Below, in pieces: positions 22,181-28,457 of a DNA stretch of 28,457 nucleotides. Each line of letters opens with the position of its first letter. The stretch's first letter is position 1. The notes below the pieces were generated by a model, which was not told the origin of the DNA, did not search any database, and worked only from the letters and a program-made list of their open reading frames with translations. This DNA comes from JBFWNZ01 sp050250795 (lineage in GTDB: Bacteria > Pseudomonadota > Alphaproteobacteria > UBA8366): positions 1 through 28,457 of the forward strand of contig JBFWNZ010000007.1 of assembly GCA_050250795.1 (NCBI GenBank), in the 5' to 3' direction. The translations under genes and the position numbers were made by a program.

Positions 22181-22579
22181 TCAGGAGTGGCTGCCCCAGG
22201 ATTTGTTGGCGTAATTCGTCGTCACGATGTCGAAGACGACGCCGTTCGGGTCGCGGAACTTGATTTCCTTGGCATCCTTGGGGGATGACGGAATCCGCAT
22301 GTGGTAATGCCCGCCCTGGTCTTCGATCCGCTTGCTGTATTCCTCGATATCCTCGACCACGAAGCCCATATGGTGGATGCCGTGGAAGTCCTTGCCCCGT
22401 TCGTCGCCAGCCTGCTCGTCGGTCTTGAATTTGAGGATCGCGAGGCTGACCACGCCATCGGACAGTATGATGCCCAGCGTGGATTCGCGTACGCGATGCA
22501 TGCCGAAGGTCTCTTCGTAGAATTTGGCGGCGGCTTCGGTATCCGGAACCGTGACGGCGATGTGGCGCAGCTTGGGCAT
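22181..22579 (-). CDS. Glyoxalase/VOC superfamily protein
   Basis: This 132-residue vicinal-oxygen-chelate protein is formed from two beta-alpha-beta-beta-beta modules (about 4-50 and 65-122). His6 in LRHIAV and His69/His70 in GIHHMGF occupy the usual metal positions, and DPNGVVFDI (110-118) is the typical second-module end with Asp117 where a glutamate is common. Family members are glyoxalase I, methylmalonyl-CoA epimerase and ring-cleavage dioxygenases; the short length excludes the extradiol dioxygenases. The start at ATG 22577-22579 has GGGAGAGGA just upstream. The extra upstream codons (to 22822) overlap the DUF3565-like gene and have no family match. Function within the pathway is undefined. 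Confidence 0.85.
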   Translation of the reverse strand: MPKLRHIAVTVPDTEAAAKFYEETFGMHRVRESTLGIILSDGVVSLAILKFKTDEQAGDERGKDFHGIHHMGFVVEDIEEYSKRIEDQGGHYHMRIPSSPKDAKEIKFRDPNGVVFDIVTTNYANKSWGSHS

Positions 22580-22667
22580 TGTCCTCTCCCGACGCGTGAT
22601 TATGGATTTCCCGGGATGCTGGGCGCGGGACGAGAGCGCTGTCAAGACCGGTGCAGGGGGCGATAAC

Positions 22668-22859
22668 GTGGAGCGCAGCATCGTCGGGTTCCATCGCGAT
22701 GCGGAGGGGGCATGGGTGGCCGACCTGTCCTGCGGGCACGGGCAGCATATGCGGCATGAGCCGCCCTGGCGCGAACGACCCTGGACATTGACGGCGGCGG
22801 GGCGGGCGGCACGGGTCGGCACGACGGTCGAATGCCGCCTGTGCGACGACGCCGGCTGA
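22668..22859 (+). CDS. Small DUF3565-type protein
   Basis: This 63-residue protein starts VERSIVGFHRDAEGAW (GTG initiation) and continues WVADLSCGHGQHMRHEPPW, ending in VECRLCDDAG. The CGH and CRLC motifs suggest a small zinc- or metal-binding fold. The pattern matches what I recall of the DUF3565 family, whose function is unknown. The GTG at 22668 is chosen because AGGGGG lies 7 nt upstream and because family members begin here; the longer frame from 22524 runs across the divergent VOC gene start. It ends 4 nt from the cobalamin operon end on the other strand. Confidence 0.72.
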   Translation: MERSIVGFHRDAEGAWVADLSCGHGQHMRHEPPWRERPWTLTAAGRAARVGTTVECRLCDDAG

Positions 22860-22863
22860 GCGA

Positions 22864-24573
22864 TCAGGACTCCGGCGCCTCTCCGTACCAGCGGGGCGTG
22901 TAGACCCAGACGCCGCCCTCAAGACGGGGAAAGCTGCGCGTGGTCGAGGAACCGACGATCAGCACCGTCCGCATGTCGACGGCGTCCGGGGTCAGTTCGC
23001 CGAGCGGACGCACCGCGATCGTTTCGTCCGGCCGTCCGACATCGCGGCCGATGACGACGGGCGTCTCCTTCGTGCGATGGCGGCCCAGGATTTCCAGGGC
23101 CTTGCCGAGCTGCCACGGACGGGCCCGCGAGATCGGGTTGTACAGGGCGATGGCGAGGTCGGCTTCGGCCGCGAGGTCCAGGCGCCGTTCGATGACCGGC
23201 CAGGGCTTGAGATTGTCCGACAGCGAGATGACGCAGAAATCATGCCCCAGCGGCGCGCCGGCCCGGGCGGCGGCGGCCTGGGCGGCCGAGATGCCGGGGA
23301 CGATGCGCAGGGCGACCCCGTGCCAGGACGTGTCCGCCGCGGTCTCGAGGGCTTCGGTCACCGCTGCGGCCATCGCGAAGATGCCCGGATCGCCGGAGGA
23401 GACGACGGCGACCCGCCGCCCCGTCGCGGCGAGGGCCAGGGCGTGCCGGGCGCGTGCCAGTTCCTCGCGGTTGTCGCTGGCATGGACGGTCTGGTCGTCG
23501 CGGAACGGACCGGCCATCCGCAGATAGGTGTCGTAGCCGACGAGGTCCTCGGCCGCCGCCAGTTCGTGCCGCGCTTCCGGGGCCATCCAGTCGGCGAGGC
23601 CGGGTCCGAGGCCGATAACGGCGAGGCGGCCGCGCGGGCGGCCGACCGACGCGGGATCCACAGGCCCGTCCGCAATGGCGACGCCGACGGAACCGTCGAT
23701 CCAAGGACCGGCGGACGGGGCGGGCATGGCTTTCGCCAGCAGGGCCGCGGGGCCGTCGCCGCCGAGCAGGCGGAGCGGCCGGGACAGGGCCGCCGCCACG
23801 GCGTGGACCTCCGGCGATGCGGCATCGGCCTCTGCGGCCAGCACGGCCGCGACGGCGCGGGGCGATACCCCTTCGGTCGCGAGCAGGTCGAAGGTGCGGC
23901 GGCGCAGATCGGACCCGTCGGCACGCAGCGCGACCAGGACGGCGCGCGGATGGAAGACCAGTTCGTCCGGGGCCGGTGCGGTTTCATACGGCGTTACGCG
24001 GATGGCCAGCTTTCCCGCCGGATCGAAGGGCAGGCGGGTCTCCGCGAGCCAGGGGGCCGGGCCTTCGAGGCGGAGGGTGGCCCCGCCCAGCAGATCGGAC
24101 ATGAAGCGCTTGGCGGCCGCGGGGTCGCTTGCTTCATAGCCCTCGGGCGGGGTTTCCAGGGTTGCGCCGAACCGGACTTCGCCGGTCGTCGTGATGGCGG
24201 GGACGGTGCCCAGGATTTCGCCGATCCGGCGCGCCAGCGCGTTCACGCCGCGCAGCCCGCCCAGCAGCGGGACCACCGCGCTGCCATCCTCCGCGACGGC
24301 GATGACCGGCGGCTCCCGGCGCTTGTTCTGCAACAGCGGGGCAAGCGCGCGGATGGCGATCCCGGCGGCGCAAAAGGCGACGACCGGAACGTCTTCGGCG
24401 AACAGGTGCCGAAGGGTTTCGCCGAAATCGTCGTAAAATCGGTCGGCGGCGGAAACGCGGCCGGTCAGGCCGTGAATGGTCGCGCCCGGCAGGGCGCCGC
24501 GTAGCGTCTGCGCCGTCGCGAGGCTGCCCTCGCCGAGCAGGACGAGTGCGGGCGGTGCGGTCAGCCCTGCCAT
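22864..24573 (-). CDS. cobJ: CbiG-CobJ fusion: cobalamin ring-contraction protein plus precorrin-3B C17-methyltransferase
   Basis: This 569-residue two-domain protein belongs to corrin-ring synthesis. Residues 1 to about 310 are CbiG-like: FCAAGIAIRALAPLLQNKR (68-85) and the VPLLGGLRGVNALA core (101-114) are characteristic, as is ITTTGE. Residues about 316-569 are CobJ, a SAM-dependent methyltransferase acting at C17 with ring contraction: VIGLGPGLADWM, then SSGDPGIFAMA and LYNPISRARPWQL. The CbiG C-terminal/CobE-like part (about 208-275) reads AVLVALRADG where GIGCRRG is usual, so that motif looks degenerate. The start at 24573 is 13 bp inside the cobI gene and has no clear ribosome binding site, consistent with translational coupling. 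It is the last gene of the operon. Confidence 0.9.
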   Translation of the reverse strand: MAGLTAPPALVLLGEGSLATAQTLRGALPGATIHGLTGRVSAADRFYDDFGETLRHLFAEDVPVVAFCAAGIAIRALAPLLQNKRREPPVIAVAEDGSAVVPLLGGLRGVNALARRIGEILGTVPAITTTGEVRFGATLETPPEGYEASDPAAAKRFMSDLLGGATLRLEGPAPWLAETRLPFDPAGKLAIRVTPYETAPAPDELVFHPRAVLVALRADGSDLRRRTFDLLATEGVSPRAVAAVLAAEADAASPEVHAVAAALSRPLRLLGGDGPAALLAKAMPAPSAGPWIDGSVGVAIADGPVDPASVGRPRGRLAVIGLGPGLADWMAPEARHELAAAEDLVGYDTYLRMAGPFRDDQTVHASDNREELARARHALALAATGRRVAVVSSGDPGIFAMAAAVTEALETAADTSWHGVALRIVPGISAAQAAAARAGAPLGHDFCVISLSDNLKPWPVIERRLDLAAEADLAIALYNPISRARPWQLGKALEILGRHRTKETPVVIGRDVGRPDETIAVRPLGELTPDAVDMRTVLIVGSSTTRSFPRLEGGVWVYTPRWYGEAPES

Positions 24574-25292
24574 TTCGGGCCGGGGATGAGGATCATCGCG
24601 AAATAGGGGACGCTGTCCGGGTCGACCGCATGCAGCGGCAGCGTGCGCTGATTCGGCATGGTCGCGCGCTCGATATAGAGCGCGCGACCGTCCCGGCCCA
24701 GGGCGCCGACCACCCGGCGCACCTTCGCGAAGTTCTTGCCGAGCTTCATGATCGCGGCCGCATCGGTTTGGGCCAGGCGCTCGGTCAGCTCCGCTTCCGA
24801 CAGCACGCCCGACAGAACGGTCAGGCTCTGGTTGCGATAGACCAGGGGCGCGCCGAGGGCCGCGGCGCAGGCGACGATGGAGCAGACGCCGGGCACGACC
24901 TCGACCGGGTACCGGCCGGACAGGCGGTCGTGGAAATACATGAAGGAGCCGTAGAAGAAGGGATCGCCCTCGCAGATCACGACCACGTCGCGGCCGGCAT
25001 CCAGATGCGCGGCGATCGCCGCCGATGCCTCGTCGTAGAAGCCGGCGATCACGGTCTCGTAGCAGAGCGGCGGCGGCAGCGCTTCGGTCGTGACCGGAAA
25101 GACGATGGGCAGGATCGTCTGCTCCGGCCGCAGATACTCCTCGACGATGGAGAAGGCGTTGCCCTTCTTGCCCTTGGCGACCAGATAGGCGACCACGGGC
25201 GCGGCGCGCAGCAGGCGCAGCGCCTTGACCGTGATCAACTCGGGATCGCCGGGGCCGACGCCCAGGCCGATCAGCCGTCCCGTCGCCGCCAT
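24561..25292 (-). CDS. cobI: Precorrin-2 C20-methyltransferase
   Basis: This 243-residue SAM-dependent tetrapyrrole methyltransferase adds the C20 methyl group to precorrin-2. The N-terminal GLGVGPGDPELITVKALRLL is the family's first SAM motif; CEGDPFFYGSFMY and VPGVCSIVACAAALG follow at the expected places, and MKLGKNF matches the CobI/CbiL branch. Length is normal. Its ATG directly follows the cobH stop codon with no gap (TAAATG), and its ribosome binding site GGAGGCGGAG lies inside cobH. The end overlaps the next gene by 13 bp. Confidence 0.95.
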   Translation of the reverse strand: MAATGRLIGLGVGPGDPELITVKALRLLRAAPVVAYLVAKGKKGNAFSIVEEYLRPEQTILPIVFPVTTEALPPPLCYETVIAGFYDEASAAIAAHLDAGRDVVVICEGDPFFYGSFMYFHDRLSGRYPVEVVPGVCSIVACAAALGAPLVYRNQSLTVLSGVLSEAELTERLAQTDAAAIMKLGKNFAKVRRVVGALGRDGRALYIERATMPNQRTLPLHAVDPDSVPYFAMILIPGPKWQG

Positions 25293-25922
25293 TTACTCCG
25301 CCTCCGAGGCCAGGGCGTTCACCGCGGCGGCGGCCATGGCGCTGCCGCCGCGCCGGCCGTGCAGGGTCACGAAGGGGACGCCGCGGCTGTTGGCGGCAAG
25401 CTCCGCCTTGGATTCCGCAGCACCCACGAAGCCGACGGGAAAGCCCAGGATCAGTGCCGGCCGCGTTGCGCCGGCATCGAGCATTTCCAGCAGCCGGAAC
25501 AGCGCCGTCGGCGCGTTGCCGATGGCGACCACGGCGCCGTCCAGCCGCGCGCCCCAGAGGTCGAGCGCGGCGGCCGAGCGCGTGTTGCCGATGCGCCGGG
25601 CCAGTTCGGGAACGGCGGGTTCGTGCAGGGTGCAGATCACGGGGTTGTCCGCGGGCAGCCGCGCGCGCGTCACGCCCTCTGCGACCATCCTTGCGTCGCA
25701 CAGGATCGGCGCGCCTTTGGCCAGGGCGGCCCGTCCCGCCAGCCCCGCGCCGGGCGAAAAGGCGAGATCGGCGGGGATGTCCGTCATTCCGCCGGCATGG
25801 ATGATCCGGACGGCGAGTTTTTCCAGATCGGGCGGAATTCGCGTCAGGTCGGCTTCCGCGCGGATGGTGGCGAAAGACCGGCGGTAGATTTCCTGACCGT
25901 CGCGCAGATAGTCCATCAGCAT
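25293..25922 (-). CDS. cobH: Precorrin-8X methylmutase
   Basis: This 209-residue enzyme moves the methyl group from C11 to C12 to give hydrogenobyrinate. It matches CobH/CbiC: RIIHAGGMTDI contains the catalytic histidine, GAPILCDARMVAEG is the mid-protein signature, and IGNAPTALF and GFPVGFVGAAESK are the C-terminal signatures. The start is ATG 25920-25922, overlapping the cobG stop by 7 bp; an ATG two codons later is also possible. A longer reading frame to 27179 is only a shadow of cobG. Confidence 0.95.
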   Translation of the reverse strand: MLMDYLRDGQEIYRRSFATIRAEADLTRIPPDLEKLAVRIIHAGGMTDIPADLAFSPGAGLAGRAALAKGAPILCDARMVAEGVTRARLPADNPVICTLHEPAVPELARRIGNTRSAAALDLWGARLDGAVVAIGNAPTALFRLLEMLDAGATRPALILGFPVGFVGAAESKAELAANSRGVPFVTLHGRRGGSAMAAAAVNALASEAE

Positions 25923-27280
25923 TCCGTTCCGTCGCGGGCTCTCAATTCGTCGGCGATCTCGGCCAGGGCGAGCGCCCGGCCGTGCCGGTCCCCGAAGCGA
26001 TTCCCGCCTGAGGCATTGCGGCGGAACAGGTCGTAGCGGCCCGGCGCCGTCGCGACAAGCGTCACGTCGGCCGTATTCGGCATGGCGCAGGATTTCTCGC
26101 AGCCGCTGAGATGGATGCCGGCCTCCGTCCCCGTCCGCATCAGGGCCGCCAGGGCGACGGCGTCCGTCTTGGTCTCCGCGCGCGCGGCCAGGCAGCCGGC
26201 GAGGCCCGCGCAGGCCACCATTCTGGCAAGCGGGGCGGCGGGATCGCAGATCATGCCGATGCCCGCCAGGGCGGCGGCGGCGGCGGCGGCATGCCGCGAC
26301 GGTACTGCGGGAAGCAGCAGGGAGCGGAAGGGCGTCAGCCGCAACTCTCCGCCGCCGAAGCGCTCGGCGATATCGGCAATGGCATGGAGGCCGGCCGGCG
26401 ACAGCCGCCCGACAGGCGGCACGGCCCCGACCGTTTCCAGGCCGTCCTGCCGTTGCGGGCGCCGGCCGATATGCCCTTGCGGATCGACGGGCCGTCGATG
26501 CCAGCCGGATGTCGCGGCATCCGAGAGGGCCGCGCCGTCGATACGCCGCGCCAGTTCCGAAAGCAGCATGTCCCGCGTCGTCCGTGCGAGCAGATGACGC
26601 ATCCGGGTCGCATCTTTGTCGGCGGATGCCGTTTCGAGGAACACGGCCAATGCCGTGGCCGCTGCCGTCCCCGCCCGTTCGGGCGCAACCAGCAGGAACG
26701 GCGTCGCATCGTCCGCCGCGACCGGCGGACAGCCGGCAATGCCGAGCGCGAAGGCCCGTCCGCCCGGGACGCTGGCCAGCCAGATATCGTGGGGGTGGTC
26801 GATGGCGGCGACAGATTCGCCGCCATCGACAAGCAGGCCGAATTTGGGCGAAAGGCCGCGATATGCCGGTTCCGTCTCCAGCGCGTGCAGCAGGCCGCGT
26901 GCCAGCGGCAGCACGTCGGTATCCTGGGACGGGTCGATGCCGGCCAGCGGGCTGACCATGACATTGCGGATGTCGTCGGTGTCGCTGCGCGGCGGGCCCA
27001 GGCCAGCCCGGAGCAGGGCTTCGATCAGCGCGGGTTCCGCCTCCGGCGCGATGCCGCGAAGCTGGAGGTTGGCGCGGTTCGTGACGTCGGCGATTCCGCT
27101 GCCGAACCGGGCGGCGGCATCGGCGATGGCGCGGGCCTGACCGGCCGACAAGCAGCCGAGCGGTATCCGCAGGCGGCAAAGCCCGCCGTCGCGGGCCGGC
27201 ACGATGCGGAACAGGCCGGGACAGGCGGACGGCCGCAGGCTGCGCTGCATGTCCGCGATGTCCTGCAACCGTTCAGCCAT
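25916..27280 (-). CDS. cobG: Precorrin-3B synthase, oxygen-dependent
   Basis: This 454-residue sulfite/nitrite-reductase-like monooxygenase marks the aerobic cobalamin route. It makes precorrin-3B with a gamma-lactone using O2 and a 4Fe-4S centre. The N-terminal half has RPSACPGLFRIVPARDGGLCRLRIP and FGLLVDGG. The cluster ligands are C-x5-C in MVACAGLAGCLAA and C-x3-C in LSGCEKSCAMP. GAGAGGAAG lies about 9 nt before the ATG. It is the first of four genes cobG-cobH-cobI-cbiG/cobJ. The 76-bp upstream gap holds a possible -10 TATACA (27327-27322 on the minus strand) and a palindrome; I see no cobalamin riboswitch, and the gap is too short for one. Confidence 0.93.
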   Translation of the reverse strand: MAERLQDIADMQRSLRPSACPGLFRIVPARDGGLCRLRIPLGCLSAGQARAIADAAARFGSGIADVTNRANLQLRGIAPEAEPALIEALLRAGLGPPRSDTDDIRNVMVSPLAGIDPSQDTDVLPLARGLLHALETEPAYRGLSPKFGLLVDGGESVAAIDHPHDIWLASVPGGRAFALGIAGCPPVAADDATPFLLVAPERAGTAAATALAVFLETASADKDATRMRHLLARTTRDMLLSELARRIDGAALSDAATSGWHRRPVDPQGHIGRRPQRQDGLETVGAVPPVGRLSPAGLHAIADIAERFGGGELRLTPFRSLLLPAVPSRHAAAAAAALAGIGMICDPAAPLARMVACAGLAGCLAARAETKTDAVALAALMRTGTEAGIHLSGCEKSCAMPNTADVTLVATAPGRYDLFRRNASGGNRFGDRHGRALALAEIADELRARDGTEC

Positions 27281-27296
27281 GCAAACCGCTTCCTCT

Positions 27297-27308
27297 CCGT
27301 CCGGACGG
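27297..27308. promoter_or_regulatory. Palindrome in the cobG leader
   Basis: CCGTCCGGACGG is a perfect 12-bp palindrome between a possible -10 box (TATACA, minus strand, 27327-27322) and the cobG ribosome binding site. It could be a repressor site or a small hairpin next to the ribosome binding site. Confidence 0.3.
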
Positions 27309-27356
27309 TACGCCGCCCCGGTGTATACGAGCGGCGCCGCGACGGCGTCCAGGCGT

Positions 27357-28268
27357 TTAGGGATAGCGGACGCCGGGCGGGTCGTCGGGCAGCGGGATGA
27401 ACTCGGTCTCGCCCGGCACCGGGGCGAAGCGGCTTTCGCGCCAGTCCCGTTTCGCCTGCTCGATCCGGTCCGGCGAACTGGACACGAAATTCCAGAAGAT
27501 GTGCCGCTTTTCCGGGAAGGGTTCGCCGCCGATCAGCATCAGCCGCGCGTCTTCGGCTGCGCGTAGCACGATCTCTGCGCCGGGCTTGAAGACGACCAGC
27601 TGGGTCGGCTCGAAGCGGCCGTCCTGACCGGCGACCTCGACCGAGCCGGAGACCACATAGATGGCGCGTTCCACATGGTCCGCCGGGACCGGAAACTGGG
27701 TGCCGGCCGTCAGCGCGATGTCCGCGTACACCATGTCGGAAAATGTGGGAACGGGCGATGTCCGCCCGAACAGGCTGCCGGCGATCAGCCGCGTCTTTTG
27801 CCCGGTCTCCTCGAATTCCGGCAGGGATTCGGCCTTGTGGTGCGAGAAGCCGGGGTCGGTCTCCTCATGGGCCGTCGGCAGCGCGATCCAGATTTGCAGG
27901 CCGAACAGGGCGCTTCCCGCGCTGCGCAACTCGGGACCGGTCCGCTCGCTGTGGGCGATGCCGCGCCCGGCCGTCATCCAGTTGATCTCGCCCGGGCGGA
28001 TCGTCTGGATGCTGCCCAGGCTGTCGCGGTGCACGATCTCGCCTTGCAGCAGATAGGTGACGGTCGCGAGGCCGATATGCGGATGCGGCCGGACGTCCAG
28101 CCCATGGCCAGCCTGAAGGGCCGTCGGTCCCATCTGGTCGAAGAAGATGAAGGGGCCGACCATGCGGCGCTTCGCCGAAGGCAGGGCGCGCCGCACCTGG
28201 AACCCGTCGCCCAGATCCCGGACGGGCGGCAGGATCGTCATCTCGATCCGTTCGTTCGCATCGTTCAT
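27357..28268 (-). CDS. Pirin family protein
   Basis: This 303-residue bicupin is of the pirin type. The N-terminal cupin keeps all four metal ligands in RPHPHIGLATVTYLLQGE (His62, His64) and AGRGIAHSE (His106, Glu108). The C-terminal cupin (about 185-285) is more divergent. Bacterial pirins include quercetin 2,3-dioxygenase-like enzymes and redox-sensitive regulators; which applies here cannot be told from sequence. The start is supported by GAGGA upstream of the ATG. The gene lies between wrbA and the cob operon in the same direction, with a 76-bp gap to cobG. Confidence 0.93.
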   Translation of the reverse strand: MNDANERIEMTILPPVRDLGDGFQVRRALPSAKRRMVGPFIFFDQMGPTALQAGHGLDVRPHPHIGLATVTYLLQGEIVHRDSLGSIQTIRPGEINWMTAGRGIAHSERTGPELRSAGSALFGLQIWIALPTAHEETDPGFSHHKAESLPEFEETGQKTRLIAGSLFGRTSPVPTFSDMVYADIALTAGTQFPVPADHVERAIYVVSGSVEVAGQDGRFEPTQLVVFKPGAEIVLRAAEDARLMLIGGEPFPEKRHIFWNFVSSSPDRIEQAKRDWRESRFAPVPGETEFIPLPDDPPGVRYP

Positions 28269-28289
28269 TCGCCGATCCTCGCGTTGCGC

Positions 28290-28311
28290 GGGCGCAGCCG
28301 GGGCTGCGCCC
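28290..28311 (-). terminator. Hairpin between wrbA and the pirin gene
   Basis: GGGCGCAGC (28290-28298) and GCTGCGCCC (28303-28311) form a perfect 9-bp GC-rich stem with a 4-nt loop, starting 12 nt after the wrbA stop. It lacks a U-tract on either strand, so termination is uncertain; it may protect the wrbA mRNA end. Confidence 0.45.
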
Positions 28312-28323
28312 GTCCGGTTCCGT

Positions 28324-28457
28324 CTAGCGCGTCAGTTTGGCGGCGACTTCCGCCACATGCCGGCCCTGGAAGCGCGCACCTTCGAGCTCGGTGGCGCTGG
28401 GCTGGCGCGATCCGTCGCCGCCGGCGATGGTGGTCGCGCCGTAGGGGGCGCCGCCCA
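28324..28457 (-). CDS. wrbA: WrbA-type NAD(P)H:quinone oxidoreductase, C-terminal end only
   Basis: The minus strand from the right edge to TAG at 28324-28326 encodes the last 43 or so residues of a flavodoxin-like quinone reductase. GGAPYGATTIAGGDGSRQPS followed by ATELEGARFQGRHVAEVAAKL is the diagnostic WrbA C-terminal end. WrbA reduces quinones by two electrons with FMN and so limits redox cycling, which fits a neighbourhood rich in aromatic and flavin chemistry. The rest of the gene, including the FMN-binding N-terminus, lies outside the window. Confidence 0.88.
   Translation of the reverse strand, partial: GGAPYGATTIAGGDGSRQPSATELEGARFQGRHVAEVAAKLTR

Noticed and set aside
27281..27356. 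Cobalamin riboswitch before cobG
   Set aside because: The gap is only 76 bp and shows no B12-box-like sequence; a full cobalamin riboswitch needs roughly twice that length.

Overview
The window is GC-rich, tightly packed chromosomal DNA from what looks like an aerobic alphaproteobacterium, probably Rhodospirillales-like. Three things point that way: heavy G/C in third codon positions, an oxygen-dependent cobalamin pathway (cobG) with a fused CbiG-CobJ, and abundant CoA-ligase, CoA-transferase and molybdenum-hydroxylase catabolism. The lineage is an inference; there is no rRNA or other marker gene. I see no tRNA, CRISPR array, insertion sequence or phage gene.

Left part (1-10.5 kb). A minus-strand protein of the TDGLPVVPPT type is divergent from an isocitrate lyase/PEP mutase superfamily protein. 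A minus-strand PaaX-family repressor follows. It is divergent from a five-gene plus-strand operon (3206-10494): an alpha/beta-hydrolase lacking its nucleophile serine, an MhpA-type FAD monooxygenase, an acyl-CoA ligase, and two flavoprotein dehydrogenases of the fumarate reductase/3-ketosteroid dehydrogenase superfamily. The repressor-operon gap is AT-rich. It holds a good sigma-70 promoter and a palindrome overlapping its -35 box. The gene set fits PaaX-controlled catabolism of a cyclic or aromatic acid by way of CoA thioesters; the substrate cannot be read from sequence.

Middle part (10.5-22.6 kb). A minus-strand pair encodes a form IV RuBisCO-like protein and a cupin. Next come a small secreted protein, an MmgE/PrpD protein, and a minus-strand protein made of three tandem RidA domains. 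A three-subunit xanthine-dehydrogenase-family molybdenum hydroxylase (FAD, 2Fe-2S and Mo subunits) ends in a clear rho-independent terminator. It is followed by a leaderless NMT1/THI5-like binding protein, a cytochrome b561, a class III CoA-transferase and a VOC protein. The Mo-hydroxylase upstream region shares a nearly identical element of about 22 bp with the PaaX-side operon promoter, so the two operons may be co-regulated.

Right part (22.7 kb to the end). A small DUF3565-like protein is convergent with a minus-strand cobalamin operon read cobG-cobH-cobI-cbiG/cobJ, with overlapping or abutting genes. A pirin and the C-terminal end of WrbA close the window. This part looks like housekeeping and redox functions; the preceding 22 kb looks like accessory catabolism.
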